Notes: generated by a model not told the origin, from the sequence alone. Counted from the first letter of the stretch, positions 8,032 through 17,163 are shown. The stretch: DNA of 37,188 nucleotides from [Streptosporangium] indianense (GCF_021474405.1 NZ_JAKEIO010000071.1:1-37188), one strand, 5' to 3'. Numbers and translations: made by a program.

Positions 8032-8798
8032 CAGCTCAGCAGTCCCGTGCGGATCGGTTCGGCGCCCGCGGGTGCGTGCGGGTGTACGTGGTCGTGGCCG
8101 GGCAGGGCGTGCTGTCCGACGGCCTTCGGGGGCGGGCCGTCGTGGACGACGCAGCCGTCGCGCAGCACGACCGCCCGGTCGATCAGGGGCTCCAGCGGGC
8201 CCAGTTCGTGCAGCACGAGCAGGACGGTGGTGCCCTGGGAGACCTGCTCGGTGAGGGTGTGCGCCAGGACCTCCTGGCTGGCCAGGTCGACGCCGGCCAT
8301 CGGCTCGTCCATGATCAGCAGCTCGGGTTCGGAGGCGAGCGCGCGGGCGATCAGGACGCGCTGGTGCTGGCCGCCGGAGAGGGCGTCGACGGGGTCCTTG
8401 GCCCGGTCGGCCATGCCGACGAGGTCCAGGGCGCGTCGTACGGCCGCGCGGTCGGCCTTGCGCAGCACGCCGAAGCGGGCCCGGGACAGACGGCCGGAGG
8501 AGACCACCTCGGTGACCGTGGCGGGCACCCCGCCGGCGGCCGTGGTGCGCTGCGGGACGTAGCCCACGCGGTGCCAGTCGCGGAACCGCCTGCGCTCCGT
8601 GCCGAACAGCTCGATGGCGCCGGCGCCGGTCTGCACCTGGCCGATGATGCTGCGCACGGCCGTGGACTTGCCCGAGCCGTTCGCGCCGAGCAGCGCGACG
8701 ACCTCGCCGTGGTGCACGGTGAGGTCGATGCCGCGCAGCACGGGGCGCGAGCCCAGGTCCGCGCGGACGCCGCGCAGGGATACGACGGGCTCGGTCAT
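8031..8798 (-). CDS. znuC: Zinc ABC transporter ATP-binding protein
   Basis: A 255-residue ABC ATPase: Walker A LLGANGSGKST, Q-loop GYVPQR, signature LSGGQHQRVLIARAL, Walker B LLIMDEP, and switch His in LVLHELG. The ATG at 8798 is chosen over the GTG at 8822 because GGAGGAC lies just ahead of it; the GTG would overlap the znuA stop. The C-terminal tail is His-rich (six His in the last 40 residues, including GHDHVHPHAP), similar in spirit to the tail of enterobacterial ZnuC, and may bind zinc on the cytoplasmic side. Second gene of the znuA-C-B-zur unit. Confidence 0.94.
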   Translation of the reverse strand: MTEPVVSLRGVRADLGSRPVLRGIDLTVHHGEVVALLGANGSGKSTAVRSIIGQVQTGAGAIELFGTERRRFRDWHRVGYVPQRTTAAGGVPATVTEVVSSGRLSRARFGVLRKADRAAVRRALDLVGMADRAKDPVDALSGGQHQRVLIARALASEPELLIMDEPMAGVDLASQEVLAHTLTEQVSQGTTVLLVLHELGPLEPLIDRAVVLRDGCVVHDGPPPKAVGQHALPGHDHVHPHAPAGAEPIRTGLLS

Positions 8799-8818
8799 GC
8801 CGTCCTCCGATGGGTCGA

Positions 8819-9778
8819 TCACTTGGCGCCCAGGGCTTTCTGCAGGGCCTTGAGGTTGGCTTCCATCACCTGGAAGTAGTCGTCGCCGCGGGACGTGTCG
8901 GTGATGCCCTCGATCGGGTCGAGGACGTCCGTCCTCAGGTTCGCGTCGCGGGCCAGGGTCTTCGCGGTCTTGTCGGAGACCAGTGTCTCGTAGAAGACGG
9001 TGGTGACACCGTCGGCCTTCGCCTCCTGCTGGAGCTCGCGGACGCGGGCGCCGCTGGGCTCGCTGTCGGGGTCGACGCCGGAGATGGCCTCCTGGGTGAG
9101 GCCGTAGCGCTCGGCGAGGTAGCCGAAGGCGGCGTGGTTGGTGAAGAACACCTTCGTCTTCGTGTTCCTCAGGCCGTTCTCGAAGTCGCTGTCGAGGCCC
9201 TTCAGCTTGGTGACCAGGGCCTCGGTGTTCTTCTTGTAGTCGGCCGCGTGGTCCGGGTCGGCCTTCTCGAAGGCCTTGCCGACGCCCTGGGCTATCTCGG
9301 CGTACTTCACCGGGGAGAGCCAGACGTGCGGGTCGCGGCCGTTCTCCTCCTCGTCGGAGTGCTCCTCGGCGTGGGCTTCCTCACCCTCGTGGCTGTGGCC
9401 GCCGGTGCCGTGGTCCTCGAGGTGGGTCAGCGTGGCCGCGTCGATCTTGGTCTTGATGCCGGTCTGGCCGACGGCCTCGTCGACGGCGGGCTGGAGGCCC
9501 TTGAGGTAGAGCGCCGCGTCGGCCTCCTCCAGCTGTGCGCGCTGCTTGGTGCTGATCTCCAGGTCGTGCGGCTCCTGGCCCGGCTCGGTCAGGCTGGTGA
9601 CGTTCGCATGGTCGCCGCCGATCTGCTGGGCGAGGAACGCCATGGGGTAGAACGACGCGACGACGTCGAACTTGTCCGTGTTGCCCGTCGCCGCGCTGTC
9701 GCTGGAGCAGGCGGTCAGGGCGCCGAGGCCGAGAGCGGAGGCCACGGCGGCGGGTATGAGGCGTCGTCGTACGTTCAT
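8819..9778 (-). CDS. znuA: Zinc-binding lipoprotein ZnuA
   Basis: A 319-residue cluster A-I solute receptor (ZnuA/AdcA type), anchored to the outer face of the membrane. Signal peptide MNVRRRLIPAAVASALGLGA with lipobox LTAC (lipidated Cys24). Likely zinc ligands are His71 (QEPHDLE), His151 (DPHVWLSP), His215 (FTNHAAFGY) and an acidic residue near the C-terminus. Between them, about residues 119-145, is the His/acid-rich mobile loop (LEDHGTGGHSHEGEEAHAEEH) typical of zinc receptors. Of three in-frame starts (9796 TTG, 9787 ATG, 9778 ATG), the last fits both the signal peptide and a leaderless promoter. First gene of the znuA-C-B-zur unit. Confidence 0.93.
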   Translation of the reverse strand: MNVRRRLIPAAVASALGLGALTACSSDSAATGNTDKFDVVASFYPMAFLAQQIGGDHANVTSLTEPGQEPHDLEISTKQRAQLEEADAALYLKGLQPAVDEAVGQTGIKTKIDAATLTHLEDHGTGGHSHEGEEAHAEEHSDEEENGRDPHVWLSPVKYAEIAQGVGKAFEKADPDHAADYKKNTEALVTKLKGLDSDFENGLRNTKTKVFFTNHAAFGYLAERYGLTQEAISGVDPDSEPSGARVRELQQEAKADGVTTVFYETLVSDKTAKTLARDANLRTDVLDPIEGITDTSRGDDYFQVMEANLKALQKALGAK

Positions 9779-9785
9779 GACACTC

Positions 9786-9815
9786 ATTTTCAACAAATAT
9801 GGAAACCGTTGTCAA
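9786..9815 (-). promoter_or_regulatory. znuA promoter with candidate Zur operator, leaderless start
   Basis: Read leftward: TTGACA (9815-9810) and, after 18 bp, GAAAAT (9791-9786). The expected transcription start falls at the A of the znuA ATG (9778), and no ribosome binding site is present, so the mRNA is probably leaderless. Between and overlapping these boxes lies TGACAACGGTTTCCA (9814-9800), a 7-1-7 imperfect inverted repeat (5 of 7 positions symmetrical) of the form described for Zur boxes (TGaaaatgatTttCA-like). Occupation by zinc-bound Zur would block RNA polymerase. Confidence 0.6.
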
Positions 9816-9860
9816 CAAACGGTCCGGGCAGGGCCTTGATGGCCGGTAAGGGGGAGCGAT

Positions 9861-9891
9861 TTGATTGAGGGGGCGCCCCCGCCGGTAACCT
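9861..9891 (+). promoter_or_regulatory. Candidate glyS promoter
   Basis: TTGATT (9861-9866) and TAACCT (9886-9891), separated by 19 bp, resemble a housekeeping sigma promoter and would give a leader of about 50 nt before the glyS GTG. The spacer contains the short palindrome GGGGGCGCCCCC (9870-9881). Spacing is longer than ideal, so the assignment is tentative. Confidence 0.4.
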
Positions 9892-9949
9892 GAATCATTC
9901 GCTGGAAGCAACCTGCTCCGTCGCCCGTCGTCGTAATGAAGAGAGCACC

Positions 9950-11332
<1,383 letters not shown>

Positions 11333-11349
11333 TCGCCTCTCACTGCGGC

Positions 11350-11387
11350 GCGGTGCCGGGTTCCTCCACGGAGGGGCCCGGCACCGC
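11350..11387. terminator. Bidirectional terminator between glyS and the EEP gene
   Basis: Perfect 11-bp arms GCGGTGCCGGG (11350-11360) and CCCGGCACCGC (11377-11387) with a 16-nt interior that can itself pair (CCTC/GAGG). It lies between two convergent stop codons (11332 and 11444). No U-tract, as is common for streptomycete terminators. Confidence 0.8.
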
Positions 11388-11443
11388 CGCGTCTGCCGGG
11401 TGCAGCCGACCCGGTTCAGCCGGGTGCAGGCCGGCCCGGACGT

Positions 11444-12547
11444 TCAGAGGTCCAGGTCGACGTAGACGGATGCGTGGTCCGAGGCGCGGTTCCACTTCGA
11501 GGTGACGGTGTCGAAGGACTTGAAGGTGGACGGTGCCCAGACGCCGCGCCGTTCCACCTCCACGTGCTGCACCTGCTCCCACAGCGGCGGCGGCAGCAGC
11601 ACGTAGTCGAGCTTCTGGCTCTCGGAGGCGCCGGTGCCGTGGGTGCCCGGGGCGCCCCGGTAGGACGGGTGGCTCATCACGTCCCGCAGGCCCGTCCCGA
11701 GCAGGGCCCGGATCGCCTCGCTGGACGGCTCGTCGTTGAGGTCGCCGGCGACCACGACGTAGGGGGAGCGCTCCAGAGCGGCCTGGTAGATCGACGCCAC
11801 CCGCTTGGCCTGGGCGATGCGCAGCTCCGGGTCGTCGCCGCTCTGGCTCTTGAGGTGGTTGCCCAGCATCCACAGCGGAGTGCCGCCGATCTGGATCTCG
11901 TACTCGGGGCAGTCCCGGCTGAACAGACAGGTGCCCGGGCGGTCGGGGTCCGTGTCGAACACGTGCGACCGCAGGGACGTGATCGGGTGGCGGCTGAGGA
12001 TCCCCACGTCGATGCCACGCGGGTCGTTGCCGTCGATCACCATGTCGTACGGGTAGGGCGTCTTCTTCAGGTCGGCGCCCAGCACCTGCTCGTTGAAGCG
12101 GCGCAGGGTCGTGCGGTCCTCCACTTCCACCGTGAGCAGGATGTCCGCGTCGACCTCGGCGACCACGCGGCCCGTGTTGTGCACGACCTCCCAGTCGAGG
12201 TCGTCACGGACCAGCTCCACCCAGCCCGTCCACCCCGGGCGGCCCTTGGCCACGATCTCGAAGGTGACGTGCTCGCCCCCGCCTTTCGTCTTGAACAGCG
12301 TGCCCTGGCCGCGCGTCTCGTTGACGAAGAACGGCCTGTCCCCGCGTGAGTCGTGCACCCGGTGCTTCTTGAGGAGTTCGGCGGCACGGGCCTTGGTGGC
12401 GTCGTCGTAGGTCTCCTTCTCCAGGAGGGAGACCAGCTCGGCGTAGTCGTCGAGGATCTCGCGGCGCTGCTTGTCGCCCGGCAGGCGGAAGACCTTGGGG
12501 CGGCGGAAGAGGTTCTCCGTGTTGAAGGTGGCGATACGGATCGTCAT
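11444..12547 (-). CDS. Endonuclease/exonuclease/phosphatase (EEP) family hydrolase
   Basis: A 367-residue metal-dependent phosphoesterase of the EEP fold (DNase I/exonuclease III/sphingomyelinase relatives). Active-site blocks in order: TFNTENLF at residue 7 (Asn), VEVEDR (metal Glu region), RGIDVGILSRHPI, GNHLKSQ, VVAGDLNDEPSSE, and the C-terminal SDHASVYVDL. No signal peptide, so probably cytoplasmic. The ATG at 12547 follows GAGGGAGCG; the open frame continues upstream to 13498 only as a shadow of the divergent LysE gene. Substrate (nucleic acid, phosphoinositide-like or other) cannot be inferred. Monocistronic. Confidence 0.88.
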   Translation of the reverse strand: MTIRIATFNTENLFRRPKVFRLPGDKQRREILDDYAELVSLLEKETYDDATKARAAELLKKHRVHDSRGDRPFFVNETRGQGTLFKTKGGGEHVTFEIVAKGRPGWTGWVELVRDDLDWEVVHNTGRVVAEVDADILLTVEVEDRTTLRRFNEQVLGADLKKTPYPYDMVIDGNDPRGIDVGILSRHPITSLRSHVFDTDPDRPGTCLFSRDCPEYEIQIGGTPLWMLGNHLKSQSGDDPELRIAQAKRVASIYQAALERSPYVVVAGDLNDEPSSEAIRALLGTGLRDVMSHPSYRGAPGTHGTGASESQKLDYVLLPPPLWEQVQHVEVERRGVWAPSTFKSFDTVTSKWNRASDHASVYVDLDL

Positions 12548-12802
12548 GGCGCGCTCCCTCGGGCGGCGCAGGAGTGCCGCGCGACCGATGGGCGGGCGCC
12601 GCCGGGGAGACCGCTCACCGGCACTTTCCATTGTCCGAGCGGGTGTGAAGCGTGTCGAACGGAGGGGCGGTTGAGGCCTGTGGGACGGCCGTGTGGGGAC
12701 AGCGGTGAGGCCACGAGGTCCCTGGGGTGCGGCGGATTGGTCCTGGAGGGCCGGGGGCGAGTGGTCCTGTCCCGCCGGGCGGGGCGGCGCCAGGGTGGCG
12801 GC

Positions 12803-13420
12803 ATGAGCATCGCGTTCCTGCTGACCACCCTTGTCGTCGTCGTCACGCCGGGCACCGGCGTCGTCTACACCCTCGCCGCCGCGCTCTCCCGGGGGAGCCG
12901 CGCCGGTGTCGTCGCGGCCGTCGGCTGCACGCTCGGGATCGTCCCGCACCTGCTGGCCACGGTCACCGGCGCCGCCGCGCTGCTGCACGCGAGCGCGACC
13001 GCGTTCCAGGTGCTGAAGTACGCGGGTGTCGCCTACCTGCTGTACATGGCGTGGGCGACGGCCCGGGACAAGAAGGCGCTCATGGTGGAGGAGGGCGGGG
13101 CGGCCCCGGAGGAGTCGGCGCGACGGGTGATCGTGCGGGGGGTGCTGGTCAACATCCTCAACCCGAAGCTGACGATCTTCTTCTTCGCGTTCCTGCCGCA
13201 GTTCGTGAACCCCGGGGAGCCGCACGCGGTGCTGCGGATGGCGGCGCTCGGCGGGGTCTTCATGCTGGCGACCTTCGTCGTGTTCGCCGCGTACGGGGTG
13301 CTGGCCGCGTCCGTGCGCCGGCATGTCGTGGGCCGGCCGCGGGTGACCGACTGGCTGCGGCGGGGCTTCGCGGGGTCGTTCGTCGCGCTGGGGGCGAAGC
13401 TGGCGTTCACGGCGCGTTAG
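12803..13420 (+). CDS. LysE/RhtB family amino-acid or metabolite exporter
   Basis: A 205-residue inner-membrane protein with six predicted helices. The N-terminal FLLTTLVVVVTPGTGVVYTL matches the LysE signature (P-G-P/T-x pattern), and GVLVNILNPKLTIFFFAFLPQFV is the conserved loop of RhtB-type exporters. The start is the ATG at 12803; upstream frame is shadow. CAGGGT at 12791-12796 lies 6 bp before the ATG, compatible with a leaderless mRNA, although the same bases could serve as a weak ribosome binding site. Divergent from the EEP gene with 255 bp between, in which I see no other gene. Substrate unknown. Confidence 0.9.
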   Translation: MSIAFLLTTLVVVVTPGTGVVYTLAAALSRGSRAGVVAAVGCTLGIVPHLLATVTGAAALLHASATAFQVLKYAGVAYLLYMAWATARDKKALMVEEGGAAPEESARRVIVRGVLVNILNPKLTIFFFAFLPQFVNPGEPHAVLRMAALGGVFMLATFVVFAAYGVLAASVRRHVVGRPRVTDWLRRGFAGSFVALGAKLAFTAR

Positions 13421-13463
13421 CCGCGGGCGGAGGGGGCGGCCGACGTCGCCGGGACCGGACGGG

Positions 13464-13488
13464 CCTGCGGGGCGTAAGGTCCCGCAGG
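13464..13488 (+). terminator. Candidate terminator after the LysE-type gene
   Basis: Perfect 8-bp arms CCTGCGGG (13464-13471) and CCCGCAGG (13481-13488) around a 9-nt loop, 43 nt after the exporter stop and just before the operator of the next gene. Confidence 0.6.
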
Positions 13489-13491
13489 ATG

Positions 13492-13535
13492 CTGACAAGT
13501 ATCGACTGACAGATATTGAAATCTGTCAGCTGTCA
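13492..13535. promoter_or_regulatory. Palindromic operator before the aldo/keto reductase
   Basis: The core has perfect 9-bp arms CTGACAGAT (13506-13514) and ATCTGTCAG (13521-13529) with a 6-bp centre. Outer half-sites repeat the same pentamer: TGACA at 13493 and TGTCA at 13531-13535. This size and symmetry suits a TetR-family dimer or pair of dimers, and a TetR gene lies just downstream of the reductase. The region is markedly AT-richer than its surroundings. The site lies 17-60 bp before the reductase ATG, where binding would repress. Confidence 0.7.
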
Positions 13536-13551
13536 TGGCATCGTGGAGGGC

Positions 13552-14556
13552 ATGACGATGCTTACCCGCCCCCTCGGAAACACCGGCCCCCAGGTGTCCG
13601 CCCTCGGCCTCGGCTGCATGGGCATGTCCGCCCTGTACGGCGAGGCGGACCGGACCGAGTCCATCGCTACGATCCACGCGGCGCTCGAAGCGGGAGTCAC
13701 CCTGCTCGACACCGGCGACTTCTACGCCATGGGTCACAACGAGATGCTGATCGGCGAGGCCCTGCGCACCGCCCCCGCGGCCCGGCGCGAACAGGCGCTG
13801 GTCAGCGTGAAGTTCGGCGCCCTGCGCGGCCCGGACGGCAGCTGGCTCGGCTACGACGGCCGCCCCGCCGCCGTGAAGAGCTTCGCCGCCTACTCCCTCC
13901 AGCGGCTCGGCGTCGACCACATCGACGTCTACCGCATCGCCCGCCTCGACCCGGACGTCCCCATCGAGGAGACGGTCGGCGCAATAGCGGAACTCGTCGA
14001 GCAGGGCTACGTCCGCCACATCGGCCTCAGCGAGGTCGGCGCCGGGACGATCCGGCGGGCCGCGGCCACCGCACCCGTGTCCGACCTCCAGATCGAGTAC
14101 TCCCTCATATCCCGCGGCATCGAGGACGAGATCCTGCCCACCACCCGCGAGCTGGGCATCGGCATCACGGCGTACGGTGTGCTCTCCCGGGGCCTCATCT
14201 CCGGTCACTTCACCGCGGACCGGCAGCTCGGCGCGGGCGACTTCCGGGCGATGTCGCCGCGCTTCCAGGGCGACAACCTCCGGCACAACCTGAACCTCGT
14301 GGAGGCCCTGCGGAAGATCGCCGAGCAGAAGGGCGTCAGCGTCGCGCAGATCGCGATCGCCTGGGTGCTCTCCCGGGGTGAGGACATCGTGCCCCTGGTC
14401 GGAGCCCGCCGCCGCGACCGGCTCACGGAGGCGCTGGGCGCGCTGGACGTCACGCTGGAGCCGGCCGACCTGGCCGCGGTCGAAGAGGCGATACCGGCCG
14501 GTGCCGCCGCGGGCGAGCGCTACCCGGCAGCCCAGATGGCGCACCTCGAGAGCTGA
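13552..14556 (+). CDS. Aldo/keto reductase, variant lacking the catalytic His
   Basis: A 334-residue NADPH-dependent oxidoreductase of the AKR barrel family (YakC/AKR13-like), expected to reduce aldehydes or ketones. ATG at 13552 follows GGAGGGC; the open frame from TTG 13516 would start inside the operator. Asp53 (TLLDTGDFY), Tyr58 and Lys87 (VSVKFG) of the tetrad are present, but the usual QHR is RIAR here (HIDVYRIARLDPDVPIEETVG), so Ala130 stands at the catalytic His position. I recall a similar QPAR form in other actinobacterial AKRs, so it is probably a subfamily trait. NADP-binding segment: VSVAQIAIAWVLSRGEDIVPLVGARRRDRLTEAL. A TetR gene follows 25 bp downstream. Confidence 0.92.
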   Translation: MTMLTRPLGNTGPQVSALGLGCMGMSALYGEADRTESIATIHAALEAGVTLLDTGDFYAMGHNEMLIGEALRTAPAARREQALVSVKFGALRGPDGSWLGYDGRPAAVKSFAAYSLQRLGVDHIDVYRIARLDPDVPIEETVGAIAELVEQGYVRHIGLSEVGAGTIRRAAATAPVSDLQIEYSLISRGIEDEILPTTRELGIGITAYGVLSRGLISGHFTADRQLGAGDFRAMSPRFQGDNLRHNLNLVEALRKIAEQKGVSVAQIAIAWVLSRGEDIVPLVGARRRDRLTEALGALDVTLEPADLAAVEEAIPAGAAAGERYPAAQMAHLES

Positions 14557-14581
14557 ACCGGGCGTTGGGTACCGTCAGGGC

Positions 14582-15175
14582 ATGGCACCGACCAGCGAGA
14601 CCCTGACCGCCGAGCGCATCCTCGAAGCGACCGAGGAGGTGCTGCGGCGCCACGGCCCGGCCAAGGCGACCGTGGTGGACGTGGCGCGTGCGCTCGGCGT
14701 AAGCCACGGCAGTGTGTACCGCCACTTCCGGACGAAGGCGGCGCTGCGCGAGGCGGTCACCAAGCGCTGGCTGGACCGCACGTCCGGGCAGCTGTCCGGG
14801 ATCGTCGCCGCGGACCGCGTCCCGGAGGACCGGCTGCGGGAATGGCTTGCCGCGCTCTTCGCCGCCAAGCGTCGCAAGGCGGGGGAGGACCCGGAGCTGT
14901 TCGCCACGTACACGGTCCTCACCGACGAGAACGGCACGGCGGTGAGCGAGCACATCACCGACCTGGAGACGCAGCTGACCCGCATCATCCAGGCCGGCGT
15001 CGAGACCGGCGACTTCGCCGCCACCGACCCGGAGGCCTCCGCTCGCGCGGTCTTCCAGGCCACCGGCCGCTTCCACGACCCCTGTTACGCGAGAGAGTGG
15101 GAGGAGCCGGGCACCGAGGCCGACTTCGCAGCGGTGGTCGACCTCCTGGTGCAGGGGCTGCGGCGGACGCCCTAG
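14582..15175 (+). CDS. TetR family transcriptional regulator
   Basis: A 197-residue repressor. The N-terminal helix-turn-helix is clear: AERILEATEEVLRRHGPAKATVVDVARALGVSHGSVYRHFRTKAALREAVTKRWLD. The C-terminal domain (from about residue 70) is helical with a single Cys (DPCYARE) and resembles the TetR_C_33-like ligand-binding class. Start ATG 14582 has no ribosome binding site; TACCGT at 14570-14575 lies six bases before it, so a leaderless transcript from its own promoter is likely in addition to read-through from the reductase. Probable target: the palindrome at 13492-13535, controlling the reductase and itself. Ligand unknown. Confidence 0.92.
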   Translation: MAPTSETLTAERILEATEEVLRRHGPAKATVVDVARALGVSHGSVYRHFRTKAALREAVTKRWLDRTSGQLSGIVAADRVPEDRLREWLAALFAAKRRKAGEDPELFATYTVLTDENGTAVSEHITDLETQLTRIIQAGVETGDFAATDPEASARAVFQATGRFHDPCYAREWEEPGTEADFAAVVDLLVQGLRRTP

Positions 15176-15224
15176 GTGTGCTGACCGGACAGGTTGGTGA
15201 CGCGGCCGGCCGGGGTGAGCGGGT

Positions 15225-15288
15225 GGGCCGGAGTGCATGGGTCGTGGCGAGCGCTTGGGCCGGGGCACGTGGGTTGGGGCGAGCGCCC
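15225..15288. repeat. Two degenerate 32-bp tandem copies
   Basis: Copies 15225-15256 and 15257-15288 both begin GGGCCGG and share GTGGCGAGCGC / GGGGCGAGCGC near their ends; 24 of 32 positions agree by my count. The repeat lies in the gap between the convergent TetR gene and the small CxxC gene, with no gene in it. Confidence 0.55.
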
Positions 15289-15328
15289 CGAGCCGGCGTG
15301 CTCCTCACCCCGCCTCAGCGACGCCGGT

Positions 15329-15364
15329 TCACGCCGCCGTAGCGCCGCCGCGTCACGCCGCCGT
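15329..15364. repeat. 24-bp repeat duplicating a stop codon
   Basis: TCACGCCGCCGT occurs at 15329-15340 and again at 15353-15364, 24 bp apart. The right copy contains the stop codon and last residues (TAA-stop) of the small leftward gene; the left copy supplies a second in-frame TGA eight codons further on. Confidence 0.7.
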
Positions 15365-15559
15365 CGGATCCACCGTGGCCTGGTGGGCCTCCAGCAGGTG
15401 CTCCTCCGCCTTCAGCCAGGGCAGGAACTGGGCACCCTTGCGCCAGCCGCAGGTGTCGCATCTGATCGTGCGCTGCACGCCCGTCCGGTGCACCCGCACC
15501 ACATGCTCCCGGCCGTGCTGGTCCCACCGGCTGACCTTGCTCGTGTCGATCCGTGCCAT
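15353..15559 (-). CDS. Small CxxC protein of unknown function
   Basis: A 68-residue soluble protein starting at ATG 15559 behind GGGAGGCG. It reads MARIDTSKVSRWDQHGREHV then RVHRTGVQRTIRCDTCGWRK and ends with EEHLLEAHQATV. CDTCGW plus the His of EEHLLEAH could form one zinc site (C-C-H-H pattern), like a small zinc-finger or zinc-ribbon protein. Similar short proteins are frequent in streptomycetes; function unknown to me. The upstream in-frame extension to 15682 is not supported. Its position 115 bp after the MFS exporter, same strand, may mean co-transcription. Confidence 0.75.
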   Translation of the reverse strand: MARIDTSKVSRWDQHGREHVVRVHRTGVQRTIRCDTCGWRKGAQFLPWLKAEEHLLEAHQATVDPTAA

Positions 15560-15674
15560 GACGCCTCCCGCGTCGAGAAATCCGCCGTCCCGGTCTGCTC
15601 GCAGCAAGGAGTGTGCAGCACGACCGACATCAACAGGGCTTCCCCGGAAGCGCGTTATCAGGCTGTGAGAGATC

Positions 15675-17108
15675 TCAGGCAATGGCGCGGGGCAGCCGCA
15701 GGCTCAGCAGGCCGGTCAGCACGACACCGCCGAGCTGCACCAGCAGCGTTGTGACCAGGGCGTCCCGCATGCCCATCGCCGGGACCAGGGACAGGAACAG
15801 CGTGCCCAGGGTCGCCACACCGAGGGCCAGCGCCGACTGCTGGGTGGTGATCATCACGCCGCTGCCGACCCCGGCCCGGGCGGGCGGCACCTCGGAAAGG
15901 ATCACCCGGTAGATGACGGGGAGTTGCAGCGCCTGGCCCGCACCGGCGACCGCCGCGCCCGGGAGCAGTTCGACGAAGCCCAGGTGCGGCCAGAACCACC
16001 ACGCGGCCAGCGCCATCAGGGCCAGACCCACACCCTGAAGGGCGGCACCGGCCGTCACCACGCGGGTTCCGTACCGGGCGACCAGGCGCGGGCCCAGCAG
16101 CGAGAACACGAAGAACACCACCGCCAGCGGCGCGAGCGCCAGGCCTGCGGCCACCGGACTCAGCCCGGCACCCTGCTGCAGCGCCACCGCGATCACGAAC
16201 ATGAACCCGCTGAAGCCGATCGAGAAGGGCAGCACCAGCAGAAGCCCGCGGCGCAGCGAGGTCAGCGCGAACAGGCTCGGCGGCACCAGCGGCGTACGGC
16301 CGGCGCGGTCGGCCCGCCGCTCCACCGTGTAGAACGCGGCCGTCACGAGGGGGAACGCCGCCAGGGACAGCCAGGTCCACAGCGGCCAGCCCGCCGCCCG
16401 GCCCTCGGTGAGCGGCACGAGCAGGGTGAGGAGGGAGGCCGCGAGGAGGAACGTACCCGGGACGTCGACGGGTTCCGGGCGCGTCGAGCGGGTCTCGGGG
16501 ACAGCCCGGACGGCCGCCACCAGGCCCACGAGCACGACCGGCACATTGACGAGGAACACCGAACGCCAGCCGGTCCCGACGATGTCCGCGGCCACCAGGA
16601 CCCCGCCGAGGATCTGTCCGGCGACCATCGCCAGCCCCGCGGTCGCACCGTACAGGCCCATGGCCCGGGCCCGCCGGGGACCGGTGGTGGTCGCCTGGAT
16701 GGTGGCGAGCACCTGCGGCAGCATCGCGGCCGCCGACGCGCCCTGCGCGACCCGGGCCGCCACCAGCGACCAGGCGCCGGGCGCCAGTCCGCAGGCCAGC
16801 GAGGTCAGGCCGAAGGCCGCCATCCCGGCGAGAAACAGCCGCCGCCGGCCGAACAGATCGCCGAGCCGGCCCCCGAGGACCAGCAGGACGGCGTACGACA
16901 GGCCGTACCCGGCGACGACGAGTTCGAGCACGGACTCGCTCGCGGCGAGGTCGGTGCCGATGGTGGGCAGGGCGACGTTGACGATGAAGAAGTCGATCAG
17001 GGGGAGGGCCGCGGCGAGCAGCACCGCGAACAACCCGAGGCCGCCGAGCACGGGAGTGGCGGCGGTGGGATTACGGACGGGAGTCGTGGCAAGGGATTCG
17101 GTGGTCAC
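15675..17108 (-). CDS. MFS exporter, DHA2-like, divergent from an XRE regulator
   Basis: A 477-residue transporter with about 14 membrane helices. Helix 1 reads ALPLIDFFIVNVALPTIGTDL (Asp in helix 1 as in DHA2 exporters); motif A is GGRLGDLFGRRRLFLAG; GASAAAMLPQVLATIQ and TAGLAMVAGQILGG lie in helices 4-5. Two in-frame GTG codons six bases apart (17114, 17108) are candidates; 17108 gives the better distance (9 nt) from AGG, so I use it, but this is uncertain. The large open frame reaching 17990 is an overlap with the divergent regulator and is not coding there. Likely controlled by the regulator at 17211; substrate unknown. Confidence 0.9.
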   Translation of the reverse strand: MTTESLATTPVRNPTAATPVLGGLGLFAVLLAAALPLIDFFIVNVALPTIGTDLAASESVLELVVAGYGLSYAVLLVLGGRLGDLFGRRRLFLAGMAAFGLTSLACGLAPGAWSLVAARVAQGASAAAMLPQVLATIQATTTGPRRARAMGLYGATAGLAMVAGQILGGVLVAADIVGTGWRSVFLVNVPVVLVGLVAAVRAVPETRSTRPEPVDVPGTFLLAASLLTLLVPLTEGRAAGWPLWTWLSLAAFPLVTAAFYTVERRADRAGRTPLVPPSLFALTSLRRGLLLVLPFSIGFSGFMFVIAVALQQGAGLSPVAAGLALAPLAVVFFVFSLLGPRLVARYGTRVVTAGAALQGVGLALMALAAWWFWPHLGFVELLPGAAVAGAGQALQLPVIYRVILSEVPPARAGVGSGVMITTQQSALALGVATLGTLFLSLVPAMGMRDALVTTLLVQLGGVVLTGLLSLRLPRAIA

Positions 17109-17135
17109 GGTCACGAGCCTGCGGCGTCGCCCAGG

Positions 17136-17163
17136 CTGGTACCAGAGTGTCCTTGTCCTGGTA
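17136..17163. promoter_or_regulatory. Candidate operator between MFS exporter and XRE regulator
   Basis: CTGGTA occurs at 17136-17141 and 17158-17163, 22 bp apart (two helical turns); the left copy is part of the perfect palindrome CTGGTACCAG (17136-17145). ACCAG (17141-17145) and CTGGT (17158-17162) also form an inverted pair. It lies about 28 bp before the exporter start and 48 bp before the regulator start, as expected for a shared operator of a divergent pair. Confidence 0.6.

Noticed and set aside
9898..9949. T-box riboswitch before glyS
   Set aside because: The leader is only about 50 nt and shows no stem I or T-box sequence.
12548..13498. N-terminal extension of the EEP protein over the LysE gene
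   Set aside because: The EEP fold starts at MTIRIATFN behind a ribosome binding site; the extension is antisense to the exporter.
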